A stretch of DNA of 64,000 nt, from contig NC_089439.1 in assembly GCF_026210795.1 (NCBI RefSeq), forward strand, positions 4,774,001 through 4,838,000. The letters run 5' to 3'. Positions 1-11,689 of this stretch are shown one piece after another. Position numbers and translations under genes: made by a program. Positions within the stretch are counted from its first letter, which is position 1. Every line of letters begins with the position of its first letter. Source of the stretch: Rhizophagus irregularis. Lineage: Eukaryota; Glomeromycota; Glomeromycetes; Glomerales; Glomeraceae. The notes under the pieces were generated by a model. That model ran no database searches and was not told the DNA's origin. It worked only from the letters and a program-made list of their open reading frames with translations.

Positions 1-268
1 CGTTGTAGTAAGAACTATTTAAAAGAGGAAACCAAATAGTAAGCTTTATTTACTAATAAATTCATGTAAAATTTTCGTGATTAGGTATTTATTAGGGCAC
101 TTGGTTAATCGATTATTAATTGGTTAAGGTTTTTTTGGATAAAAATAATTTTTATTTTTTCTTGAATGCTTTTATTGTAGTATAACTTGTTATTAATAAA
201 AGAAATAAACAATATTAAAAAAATATTATAATTTACTCCTGGAAATAATTAATAAATTTTAACTGAAT
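1..268. other. AT-rich DNA, no gene seen
   Basis: Nothing recognisable: no coding signal, no clear repeat end before the element that starts at 269. Confidence 0.5.
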
Positions 269-934
269 CCCTACGAAAAAAGAATGTCCGGAATTTGTCA
301 CCAAAACTGTTCGGAAATTGTCCAGTATACCTATAAAATGTCTGGAAAATGTCCGAAATTATGAAAAAATATGGTGTCCGGAATTTTTTGAAGTCCGGAA
401 TTTGTCCAGACATGAAAAATTCAGGACAAATTTCGGATAGACAAAACTGGACAAATTCTGGACACAAAAAATCCTGGACACATTATGGACAATCTCTGGA
501 CAAAAAAAACCGGACAAATTCTGGTAATTAGATGAGAAAAAATTCCAGGCAAATTCTGGACAATAAAAAATCAAAAAATGTAAAAAGCAAAAAACTGGTA
601 TTTAAAACCTTTGTGTGTATACTAAGTAACCTTAAAGAGCAAGCAAAAATACTATCTATGATGTTAATTTAAACTGCTGTAAACAGTTATCAGCAGTTGG
701 GTATTTGTATAAAGGAATATATCATTGATATGACTTGCCGATCATTTCAGAGAAAATTTTTTTTCCAGACAAATTCCAAATCCGGACAAACTTCGGACAA
801 AAATCAATGTCCGGAAAATGTTCCAAATCTTGCGCGTTTTCGTATGTTTTCAGGACACTCATTTTGTCCGGAATTTGTACAATTATATTCCGGACAATTT
901 CAGAATATTTTCCGGACGCATTTTTTTCGTAGGG
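269..934. mobile_element. Non-autonomous inverted-repeat element rich in TCCGGA motifs
   Basis: The left end CCCTACGAAAAAA at 269 is mirrored by TTTTTTTCGTAGGG ending at 934, about 13 bp of perfect terminal inverted repeat. The interior has no plausible gene. It is built from degenerate copies of (T)CCGGA(C/A)AAATTC-like words on both strands, denser in the two outer parts. Flanking trinucleotides are AAT and TAT, so a target duplication is not clean. The CCCTAYRAAAA end is shared with four or five other elements in this window that have 3-bp duplications. The short reading frames here follow the repeat and are not taken as genes. Confidence 0.7.
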
Positions 935-3440
935 TATATTATATATACAGTATGTCAACAAAGTATCTATTTTCTATTAAATTTATATTGAAGCCTACAC
1001 TAAATAAGATCTAGCTAATATGAAACTTGTAATTACTAAAATTACTTTATATAAATTTCATTTCCAGTCTTATTCCGATCTTTAAAAAAAATTTTTTTCA
1101 ACCCATTTTTTTTTTATTTGTTTTTTTTTTCAATCCATTTTTTTTATTTGTTTTTTAAACCATTTTTTTTTTTGATATTTTTTTTCAGTTTTTTTTTAAA
1201 CTGATTTTTTTTTAATTTTTTAATTTTTTCTTTTAAAAAACAAAATTTTTCAGGTTTTCTGGCTCACCCTTTCCTTTTTGGGGTTGTTTTTTCTAAAACC
1301 AAAATTATTTTTCAAATATTTTTAATTTTCCTTTATAATCTAACTATATTCTTTTTATATAATTTTTCATATATTTTTTAAAAATTATTGTCATATAAGT
1401 ATATTATTGTTTATTTAGTTTTTAGACTTAAATCTAGGTCAGTGATCGGATTAACACTATGGCTTTACGCTGTTACGGCCATCACCTTTTTTACTGATTC
1501 TTATTTTTAATAATAATTATTTTTCCTAATTACCGTATTTTTTTGCTAAAATTTTTTTTGTTCTTTCAAGTAATATAATCAAATAAATGATTTTTTAATT
1601 TGAAAAAACATGTTTTGCATGATTGTTTAGTTAGGATAAATATATTTTTTTATTTAGTAAAAATAAAATTAGTTAAATTGAAAATTAATATTATATATAT
1701 GGTGAATATGGGTTTGATTACAATGTAATTGGTTCAGTACTAATAAAGTCTTCGTTAAAAAAAAAAATATTAAGGGTAAAAAGTATTAGTAAAAAAAAAA
1801 TCCCAAATTTATAATAAGAAAAAAAGAAACACCATTGCCTGCAGCACCGATCTGATCACCCGATCCAAACCTAATGGTGAAAAATTCGGTTTGAAAAAAA
1901 AGCCAACCCGAAAAAAGAAAAAGTGAAAAAAAATTTTCAGATTGGAAAAAAAGCCAAAGCCAACCTGAAAAAAGAAAAAGGTTTAAAGAATTCGAAAAAA
2001 ACTGAAAAAAAAATTTGTGAGGAACCGAAAAGGAAAAGGAAAGAAAAAATAAAAAAAAACTTGAAAAGAAAAAGAAAAAAAAAATTTGTGAAAAAATAAA
2101 GAAAGAAATCGGTCTAAAAAAAAAAGATCAAAAAAAAATAAGTTATTTAATAAAAAAAAAATAATAATAATTTTTCGGTTTTGGAAAAAAAACCAAATCT
2201 AAATGGAAAAAAAAGATGAAAAAAAACGAAAAATTTTTAAAAAAGAAAAAAAAAGGAAAAAGAAAAAGGTGTTTCGAAAGAGAAATGACAAAATTTGAAA
2301 AAAAGAAAAAACCAAAGAAATTGAAAAAAAATAAATATTTGAAAAAAAAAATTCTGATTACAACATGACTTGCCAATCAAGCGGGTCTTAACTATAAAAA
2401 ATACGAATCAGCCAATTCAAATTAATTTATATTAATTATATATATTATTAATAAAAAAATTAAATTTTTAATTATATATTTTTACGAAAGAAAAGGCATT
2501 ACCTTTTATTTTTGTAAATTTTTTTGATTTAAAAAAATGTTTTTACGAAAAAGAGAAAAAGGTAAATCAAAAATGGAAAGACAAGACATTTCCATTTTAT
2601 TTTTATAAAATTTTTTTTTTGAAAAAAAAGTGTCTTTTTTTTTACAAAAAGAGAAAAAGATAAAAAAAAATGGGAAGTTATTTCCTTTTCAATCAAAAAA
2701 AAAATCCAAAAAACGTTAGCTTCGCTATACTAACATTATATAAAATTAGTTGAGAGTTTTTCATCCAAATTTGGACTTATGGTTAGATTAAATGCAAAAT
2801 CTAATCCATAAAAATGCACAAATTTTCACAAATTTTCATTTTAACAAATGATTGTCAATGATCTAATGCATTCCATGATATGATCAACATTTCGGTACAA
2901 AAAAATCTATCGAATTATTTATTTGATGAGAGGGTTAATTATGATGTAACATTAAAACATTATAAGTTTATAATAACCCTAAAATAAGTACCCTTGAATA
3001 CTTTTGGGAGAAATTGAAAGTTCAGACATTAATTAATCTTTAAAATTTTAAACATTTGACATATTTGGTAAAAACTCCGATGAGATATAATGTGTCATTG
3101 CGTGAAAAAAATTTTAGTTCCAAAAAGTTACGACATAATCTCATACTATAAATTCGCGTTTACTACGTAGTACGTAGTAAGTAAGGCACATGACTTGCTG
3201 CCGTTTTTTTATGACAATGATAATTAATTCAATTGTAAGATATATAATTAATTAAAAATAAAATTTATATTAGAATTTATTTCATAATGTAATAATTTTA
3301 ACCCATAAATCTTATATTTTATAACCCAAAATTCGTATCTTATAATTTTATGTAATAATAAACCAAGCAACGCATTTTATTTAATAAAGTTCTTATCTTA
3401 TTTAATTTTAACTCAATGTCACTTGTCGTGGAAAAGGTGG
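935..3440. other. Low-complexity A/T DNA without genes
   Basis: T-tracts dominate 1080-1260, and a purine-rich GAAAAA/CCAACC-type simple repeat fills about 1740-2380. Beyond that there is only AT-rich sequence. The reading frame on the minus strand in 2143-2376 is Phe/Lys homopolymer from the simple repeat and is not a gene. Confidence 0.6.
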
Positions 3441-3464
3441 CAGCTTTTCTCACACGGCAACACT

Positions 3465-3930
3465 TAGCTCCCAGATAATAAGAAGTGTCATATTTGTATA
3501 TGATCTGCAATCAATCATTGGAATGGCCCAATGATATTTTACACGTCTATTTTGGTATCTTCTGATTGTCCATTTATGTAAATTAATATACTCTAAATTT
3601 CATATGTTGTTGTTTGCATTTAAGAGACCTTTGCAATTTTCATTGCTAAGTTCTTTTATCATGGTTTAAATCATGATTATATGGAGGTAATCCACTTCAC
3701 TTATACAGTAATTATACCAAAACTATAATTTATTTTAGTATAATTTTTCCCTCTTAAAATTTTGGTATAAAACATCTAATACAGAAACGAAAACTTTCCT
3801 CTCTCACTCTCTTCTTTATCTTCCTTGTAGGGATGGAAACGACTCTGTTGGTTCAGCTTCCAGTTCTGCAAGCCAAACCAAGTCAGAGTGAGCCTAACCG
3901 ATAGGACACCCAATAAAGATTCATTTGTTG
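3465..3930. repeat. Dispersed repeat copy 1 ending in hAT-like terminus
   Basis: This stretch is repeated with many small differences at about 29515-29985. Shared landmarks are TTTCATATGTTGTTGTT, GTTCTTTTATCATGGTTTAA, ATATGGAGGTAATCCA and ATACAGAAACGAAAACTTTCC. It leads into TAGGGATGGAAACGACTCTG at about 3829, which looks like the terminal sequence of fungal hAT elements. About 80 bp near 4320-4400 also recurs, inverted, at about 30017-30090. This is the older of the hAT debris in the window. Confidence 0.65.
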
Positions 3931-5014
3931 GCTTAGCCAATACAGTGTTAATACATTGAGTCGAAGCATTGATGCACAGTATTTTTTCATATTATTAGAT
4001 TATTGTAACAAAACTTTTATGCATAATCATATAATCAATATAATAATGAGTCATTTTATGTGAAAAGCCAATCTTAAAATTTGTTTAATCATTAAATAAA
4101 AGTTATAAATAGTTAATATAAACAAAGAATTAAGTTTATGTATAGTAGTAATTCGTGGTGCATAACAATTTTTCTTATACATGATCACACTATTATTGAT
4201 TAAACAAACTAAAAAATATATCAATCCTAAGAACTTATTCATTCTTCACTTTTGGTCTTTAAAATATGTAAGATAATGTTAAATGCTGGAATGTAATACA
4301 ATAGTGATCGTCAGTTCAATTTACTTTTTTGGAAATCTGTGTAATGTCATGTGACATAACAGAATTAGCAAATGTCGTTTGAAAGTCTGGGATTTGGAAC
4401 CAACAGTATATAAATAAATATAAAAATCAAATATATTACTAATGGCCGTCTGAAAGAAGTTTTCATTTTGCTCTCAGTCTAAATGATTTAAAAGCCTTCT
4501 CAATAAACTGATCTATATCATTCCTCCAAGCATTATTAACTATTTTATCATCTTTATTAATAATGTTATGAAGTTTGATCCAAACTGGTTTTATCCGAGT
4601 TTGAGCTTAACTAATATAGTTTAGTCTAAAACTAGCTAGTTCACTAGAACCAACTTCATCAATCTTTGTTCGTTATACTAGTTTTCAAACCGAGTTTGAT
4701 CAATCTATTCTTTAGTTAGGTTTAATTGAAACTTCATTTAATCATTTATAAATTTTACAATATTTATTTCTATGCCAATTTTCACCATAACTCTATAATA
4801 TATTCAAGTTTATAATGGCACAATATGATTTATTTTTTGTCTGATTTTCAGAAATTACTTTAATTTATTTCCTAATAATTCTAATACCAATTAAAGTTCG
4901 CAAAGTATCTTTTCAAATACAAATGAAACACTAACTAACACTTCTATAGTTATTAATGAACGGCAGATAAAAAGAGTCGTGTAAGTTATCCAGTTTGGTG
5001 TATTTACAGATGAT

Positions 5015-5216
5015 AATTCGCTTGAAGAATATCTCAGTTCGCCTATTGAAAAGTTTGATATACTTGCACATTTGAAGGCAAAATCAAAAGATCTACAAGG
5101 TTCCAAGTGAACAAATGTTTAGTATAGCAGAGTTTACAATAGATCTGAAAAGAAATCTCTAAATGAAGAAAGAGTTCGTGCATTTCTTTGTCTTATAATA
5201 ACTTGGTTATCTTATA
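5015..5216 (+). pseudogene. hAT transposase relic (C-terminal dimerisation domain)
   Basis: Translation in shifting frames gives SLEEYLSSPIEKFDIL followed downstream by SLNEERVRAFLCL and then IITW. The order matches the end of hAT transposases: an 'ELxxYL...P' segment, then 'NRLxPExVxALxCLxxW' of the hAT dimerisation domain. Frames are broken between the two parts and no upstream catalytic portion is visible, so this is a dead fragment. The same end of the domain reappears, equally decayed, near 30325-30390. It lies downstream of the hAT-like terminus at 3829, in agreement with one decayed element covering roughly 3.8-5.3 kb. Confidence 0.6.
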
Positions 5217-5219
5217 AAA

Positions 5220-5977
5220 AATAAAAAATGCATGTAATAAATAATAAAGTTTATTCATTAAATATTGAAATAAATTGAATTAATTACAGTATTATTTATA
5301 ACAATAAAATTACTCTTAGCTTCAGTTATTTGGCTTTAATATTTATAAATATTAGTATATTTGATGAAAATTTTGTATCATATTTAAAATATCAAAGTTT
5401 ACTCGTTCCATATTGAGTTTCAGATATAAGTTTTATTAAAAAGTTACTAGTTTTCAACTCAGTTTTCGAACCAGGTTTTAGCTTCTGGTTAGATCTTGCT
5501 TAAGCGCTTAAAGTCTTAAACTACTACATCAGGGGTTGTATTTTTGTAGAGTCTATGTAATATCTATAATATTATATATATCAATGTAAATTTATTATAT
5601 TGTTCCTTTCTTCAAAAAAGTTTAGCCTTATTCATTTTAATATTATAAGTTGGATTAAACCTACGTGTCCGTCATTAAATAAATGGTAAACCCTGATGAT
5701 TTGTAAGAGTCGGGAGCACTAGACAAAAAATATAAAATAATTCATAATTAAATTTAATTGTAATTCTCAAAGGCAGAACGAGTCAATTCAAAAAGTATTA
5801 TTTTTTTCCATGGAAAATATCGGAATATCCAGAATATTCAGATTTTTGGCGTTTTTAAGCAATCTGAAAAAAAGATTAATAAAGCTTTATATCATATGCA
5901 AAAATTTAGCCGATTATAAAATTTTGAAAGACGGACGCAGTACTAAATAAATATACAACGCGCAATAATTGATTTTA
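5220..5977. other. AT-rich DNA, no gene seen
   Basis: No coding signal. About 5440-5510 contains decayed words resembling 4570-4740 (CGAGTTTGA, ACCAGGTTTTAG), probably internal hAT debris. Confidence 0.4.
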
Positions 5978-6920
5978 TAGCTATTTGCAAAAATAACGGA
6001 CCACCCAATTCATTTTTTCTTCGAAGATTCATACGCAGTCATACACTCATACGTAATACGCAAAGATTATAATTGATCGGCAGTAATTCTGGCCAAATTA
6101 TAATTTTAGCCAGAACTATAACAGCCGCTATGCCGATCATTACGGTGTACCGTTTGGATGAAAAGTGCCAAAATTTCGAAAAATTGATTTTTCGAATTTT
6201 TGAATTTTAAAATCTCCTTATAAGGAGATTCTCCTTATAAGGAAAATCTCCTTTTATGGCAATGTAACGTTACACAAATGTCCAAATAAGGAAGTTTGTA
6301 TTACCAAATTTCCTTTTTTGGACGTTTTGTGTAACGTAGATCTATCCTATAAAAGGAAAATTTCCTTATAAGGCGATTTTAAAAGTTCAAAATTTCAAAA
6401 TTTCGAAATTTCAAAAAAAAATTACCATAAAAGGAAATTTTTTTAAGATTTTTGAAATTTCGAAATTTCGAAATTTTGAATTTGAAAATCGCCTTTTAAG
6501 GAAATTTTCCTTTTATGTAAGGGATCTACGTCGCACAATATTTAATTTATAGTGCCAGCCAGAATTATAATCTCCTTATACGGAAATTTTGTTTAAAAAT
6601 ATTTTTTTAACAAATCTGGTGGCTAAACTATTTACCCGAATTCCGAAATCATGTGATTGTAATTCTGGCCGGAATTATAATTGATTTTATTAATTTTACA
6701 GTTACTTGTGATCAAATTTTCAAAAAAGGAAATATTTAATTTCTACCAAAAATTGGAGTAATCCTGGGCGGATTTAAGAAAATTATTAATGTAACGTTAC
6801 ACAAATTTCCAAAAAAGGAAATTTACTTCTCGCAAAAAATTGGAAATTTGGTTTCACAAATACTCCAAAAAAGGAAATTTATATGGAGATCACTTAATTC
6901 CGGCCAGCATTATAGCTTAA
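5978..6920 (+). repeat. Left arm of the 6.6-kb inverted repeat
   Basis: This arm contains dense hairpins: CTCCTTATAAGGAG-type palindromes at about 6210-6260, runs of TTTCGAAATTTCGAAA around 6390-6475, and two TGTAACGTTACA palindromes (about 6264 and 6790). It also has several copies of the 'ATTCTGGCCAGAATTAT' word. The inner boundary is near CCGGCCAGCATTATA at about 6900. Confidence 0.7.
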
Positions 6921-7859
6921 TTATAGTGTGATAATTTTTTTAATATTCTTTTTAATATTCTTTTATATTCTTTAATTTTTATTTAATTTATTAGTAGTAT
7001 TACTACAAAATTTTTTTTTCATGATTTTTTGGCTAGCATTATGAACCATATGATAAATAAGATCATAATAAATAGATTTTAATTACTGAAAAAATTCTGT
7101 TTTTAGAATACTTATAAAAATGGAAATGTGAAGAGTATTTAAAGTATAAGGAGATAAATTTTTGCTATAATTATATAAGAAAAATTTTGTAATAATACTA
7201 AAAAAGCTATTTATTACAGACATTATACTTTCTATTTTTTATTTTCAATAATTAATCTGTTATTATTTATTATTAGCTAGTAGTAATGTTGTAGGCTAAA
7301 TTTTAACAATTGTTTAACTGCTAAATTTTATTTTAGATAATTTTACCTAAAATGCAAATTAATAAAATTTTTTTTTTAATAAATTTTTTATATTTTTTCC
7401 AATAAGTCTTTCCAATATTTGCCTTTAATATCCTTTTTATATTATTTTATTATAAGTAAATTTATTCATTACATATATAATGCATTACACTTTCCTTTTT
7501 GAAGAATGTCTAAAGTAGAAGTAAATTATATAATTTCAAAAAAACATTTTTTTCTAAATAAAATTTTCACCATATATATAAAATAATACAATCTCTTAAA
7601 CATATATATTAAATGTACTATTTTAATCTGCTCTATAAGTTTACTTAAAATACAAAATGAGGTTTTAAATGCCATTTTCAATTTATTTAAATTTTTATTT
7701 TTTGTTTTTCTATTTTTGGATATAATTAGCAAAATCTTTGTTTAAATATAAAGTTAAAAATAGTATTTAAAAACTATTTTTTTTCTTTAAATAAACTTAT
7801 AAAACAGATTAAGATATGCTTATTTTATGATTTTCAAATTTATATTAATTTTAATTTAT

Positions 7860-8796
7860 AAAAAAAAGAATATTTATTAAAACAATTTATTAAAAAGAAA
7901 AGAATATTTATTAAAAAGAATATTTATTAAAAAATTTTATTAAAAAGAATATTAAATAAGTTTATTATATATTGTTTTCTTTTCATTAAAAATATGTTTA
8001 ATATATCACTTAAATACAAATATTGAGTTATTAATAAAATCAGTAATAATTATTTTGTATAATTGAAAATTTAATAAAAAAATTAACAAAAAAAATTAAA
8101 AAAAATTAAAAAGCTTATTAAAAAAAATTAAAATGTTTATTAAGAAAAATTAAAAAGTTTATAAAAAAAGTTTATTATAATTTATTAAAAAAATATAATA
8201 ATTATTTAAAAAGAATATTATATAAGTTTTATTATATATTGCTTTCTTTTTCATTAAAAACATTAATATATCGTTTAAATACAGATATTGGAAAATGCTA
8301 GCTAATAGTAAAATTGATAATTATTTTGTATACAGTCAACCCTCGATATAGTGAATTTTTCAGACAACTATAATAAATTTCCCTTGTTATAATAAATTAA
8401 CCAATTAAATCTCTTAAAATCTTCACTATAGCCTTATAGTGAAGTTGAGGTCTAGAATCTAGGGTTTGTTATAACAAGGGTTGATTGTAATTGAAAATTT
8501 GATAAAAAAAAAAATTAAAATGTTCATTAAGAAAAATTAAAAAGTTTATAAAAAAAGTTTATTATAATTTATTAAAAAAAATAAAAAAATTATTTAAAAG
8601 AATATTATATAAGTTTTATCATATATTGCTTTCTCTTTATTAAAAACATTAATATATCGTTTAAATACAAATATTGGAAAATGCTAGCCATTAGTAAAAT
8701 TGATAATCATTTTGTATAATTGAAAAAAATTTATTAAGAAAAGTTAAAAGAAAAAAAAGTTTTTTAAGAAAAATTAAAAAATAAAAATATAAAAAT
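7860..8796 (+). repeat. AT-rich direct repeats, first block
   Basis: Units containing AAGAATATTA..TAAGTTT, ATATATTG.TTTCTTTTCATT and ATTATTTTGTATAATTGAAAA recur at about 7960-8200, 8215-8330, 8490-8720, and again at 10680-11060 and 11170-11450. The 7966-8180 copy and the 10680-10890 copy differ at only a few positions. These units serve as empty-site references for the insertions at 8333 and 8797. Confidence 0.75.
8333..8487. mobile_element. 155-bp MITE, Tc1/mariner-pogo type ends, TA duplication
   Basis: Ends CAGTCAACCCTCGATATAG and ...ATAACAAGGGTTGATTG form an imperfect inverted repeat, flanked by TA at 8331-8332 and 8488-8489. Uninterrupted copies of the target (ATTTTGTATAATTGAAAA) occur in sister repeats at about 8057, 8712, 10776 and 11270, so both boundaries are exact. 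It has no coding capacity. Two other elements of this general kind lie at 20692-20858 and 33356-33520. Confidence 0.85.
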
Positions 8797-10638
8797 GGGT
8801 TTTATTTTTTATCACACCTGTGTTATGTCGCATTCCCTATAAAAAAACTGGATACGTTTTTTATAAAGTTTTTATACGATTTTTTTTCCTTAGAAATAAC
8901 GTATTATAATAGGATATGGAAAAATGCACAATTCCGTATCACCAAAAATATGGTTTGGATACGGAATTTGCACGGAATTTATATGGAATTTACATGATTT
9001 GATCACTGATTTTATCACGAAATTTATACGATTTGGTCACTGAATTTACTATTTGTATTACAGTTTACTATAATTGTATTTACATAAATCTAATTTCACT
9101 TTATTAAATTAAATAAAAAATAAAAAATAAACAAAGTACAAATACATTATGAAAATTCCCTCTTTATTAAAACCACCTATTGCAACCTAAATTATCTATA
9201 AGTCCAGGTTCATTTGGATCAAACAACCTAAAAGAACAAAAAAAAGAAACATAAGAACGTCTAACTTAATTGGAAACAAAACCCCCTTCATATAGTATCT
9301 GCAATCGTCTAAGTTACCAAAGGTCAGCATTCCTACAAAAAAAAAAAGAGAACTCCAGAATGTCTGACCTACATAAATGAAAAGAATTATGAAGTATCTG
9401 ATGAAAAAGAAACCAAAACAACAAAATAAATCCAAAACTGACCTACAAAAAAAGAAGACTCTAAAGCAACAAAACTGAAACAACCTACAAAAAGAAAAGA
9501 ATTTGAACCCAACATACAAAAAAACAAAAAAATTTGAACTGACTTAAAAAAAGAAAAAAAAATCCTGAATCATCCTACAAAAAGAAAAGGACTTCCAAAC
9601 TGATCTACAAAAAAAAAAAAAGAAACTGAATATTCTCACAAAAAAAATCTGCTGGCCTATGAAATTAAATATAAATAAAGAAGAAAGGGAAATAAAGAAT
9701 AAACCAAAAAAAATATTTTTTAAAAAAGAGGGATAACGAAGTTAGGAAAGTTAAAAAAAAATTTTTTTTTAAAGGAAGGACGTCAAAGTTAGAAAAATAA
9801 AAATTTTTTTATAAAGAGGAAATAGAAATAGAAAGAAGAAATTTTTTTTCAAAAAAAAGAAGAGTGGGAATAAAAGAAAAAAATTTTTTTTAAGGAAGTG
9901 ACAAAAAAAAATTTTTTTTCAAAGGAGAGTGACGAAAAAAAATTTTTTTTAAAGTGAGGTACGAAAAAAAAAATTATTTTTAAAAGGGGGTGACAAAGAA
10001 AGAAGAAAAATTTAGAAAAAATAACAAAAATAAGATAAGAGAAAGAGAAAGGAAAGGAAAGACAGAAAGGAAGATCGGAAGATCAAACTTATCAAAGTAA
10101 GAGTTTATATAAAAAACAAAAAATGTATCATAACAAAACAATAAACAATCATGTGATCTCGTGTTATGATGGGTAAAATTATCTTAAGTTTAAAAATTCC
10201 GTATACATTCCGCATGATTAATTTTTTCTGTATACATTAGTTTTTTTAAAAAATGTTCAAAAATGAATTGCTTATTAAATATACAGAATTTGTATACAGA
10301 ATCTATAAAAACGTACATAAAATGTATACAAAATGTATCCTTTCCGTATACATATTTCTTATAGGGATTCCTATAACATATTACATATAAAAGTCAAAAT
10401 GACAATTTAAATCTCTTTTGATATATTAAGAAAACTTGCAGAGCAGTTAAAAATACATATAGTATAAGGTTTCTTATAGTACATAATAAGTGCATAAGGT
10501 TTCACACCAGGATTTTTTTAAAAAAAAGGGAAATCTTAACAAAGTCATATGATCAAAATGATCAACATAATTAATATAAAAAATTACCAAAAAAAAAGGA
10601 AGATGTGACATATTGCAGGTGAAAAAAAAACATATTCC
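8797..10638. mobile_element. Non-autonomous MULE-like element carrying a nested insertion
   Basis: The left end GGGTTTTATTTTTTATCAC with ATGTCGCATT resembles the first ~35 bp of the autonomous MULE at 43531. The right end is weaker (rc of ...GTGACATATTGCAGGTG). Both ends are flanked by the 9-bp duplication TATAAAAAT (8788-8796 and 10639-10647). The uninterrupted target is present near 11155. Once the nested element 8835-10366 and its 3-bp duplication are removed, only about 307 bp remain, with no gene. Confidence 0.7.
8835..10366. mobile_element. 1.5-kb CCCTATAA-ended element nested in the MULE-like element
   Basis: Ends CCCTATAAAAAAACTGGATA and ...CGTATACATATTTCTTATAGGG are an imperfect inverted repeat with ATT duplicated on both sides (8832-8834, 10367-10369). 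The interior has an array of CCTACAAAAARGAAAAG-like words (about 9230-9620) and then repeated A-tract/T-tract units (AAAAAAAATTTTTTTT spaced about 30-40 bp, 9740-9985). No convincing gene: the long minus-strand frame at 9196-9519 is a translation of the word array. Confidence 0.75.
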
Positions 10639-11689
10639 TATAAAAATTATAAAAAATTTTATTAAAAAGAATATTAAATAAGTTTATTATATATTGTTTT
10701 CTTTTCATTAAAAATATGTTTAATATATCACTTAAATACAAATATTGAGTTATTAATAAAATCAGTAATAATTATTTTGTATAATTGAAAATTTGATAAA
10801 AAAATCAACAAAAAAAATTAAAAAAAATTAAAAAGCTTATTAAAAAAAATTAAAATGTTTATTAAGAAAAATTAAAAAGTTTATAAAAAAAGTTTATTAA
10901 AAAAAATATAAAAATTATTAAAAATTTATTAAAAAGAATATTATATAAGTTTTATATTATCATATATTGCTTTCTCTTCATTAAAAATATTAATATATCG
11001 CTTAAATACAGATATTGGAAAATGCTAGCCATTAGTAAAATTGATAATTATTTTGTATAATTGAAAATAACTTGATAAAAGAAAACAAAAAAATTAAAAA
11101 GTTTATTAAGAAAAGTTAAAAGTTAAAAAGTTTTTTAAGAAAAATTAAAAAATAAAAATATAAAAATTATAAAAAAATTTATTAAAAAGAATATTAAATA
11201 AATTCATTATATATTGTTTTCTTTTCATTAAAAACATATTTAATACATCACTTAAATATAAATATTTATTTTGTATAATTGAAAATTTGATAAAAAAACA
11301 AAAAAAAATAAAAATTATTAAAAATTTTATTAATATAAATTTTATCATATATTGCTTTTTCTTCATTAAAAATATGTATTATTCAAATACAAATATTAGA
11401 AGATACCAGCCATTGGTAAAATTGATAATTATTTTGCATAATTAAAAAATTAATATAATGCTAATAATAATAATAATAATTATTATTATTAAAAAAAATT
11501 AAAAAGTTAAAGTTTATTAAAAGTTTATTATTTTGATGATTGCATTCTATTGGATGGATATAGCTTATGATAATTTGTTTATATGGTATATGAACTTAAT
11601 ATTAATAAAGTATATATAGATCATTAAAAAAAAAAATTAAAAGTTTATTAAAAAAATTAAATTTTTTTAATTAATAAAGAATATAAAAA
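10639..11689 (+). repeat. AT-rich direct repeats, second block
   Basis: This block continues the repeat family of 7860-8796 after the nested insertion. The 10680-10890 part is a near copy of 7966-8180. Later units at 10920-11060 and 11170-11450 are shorter and more diverged. A short (AAT)n run lies at about 11460-11490. No gene seen. Confidence 0.7.

Noticed and set aside
2143-2376. Minus-strand open frame rich in Phe/Lys
   Set aside because: It is the translation of a GAAAAA simple repeat. No start context or family signal.
3155-3180. ACTACGTAGTACGTAGTA palindrome
   Set aside because: A short local self-complementary run with no partner or element around it.
9196-9519. 107-codon minus-strand frame
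   Set aside because: It follows the CCTACAAAAAG word array inside a transposon. Composition is Phe/Cys/Leu repeats with no domain.
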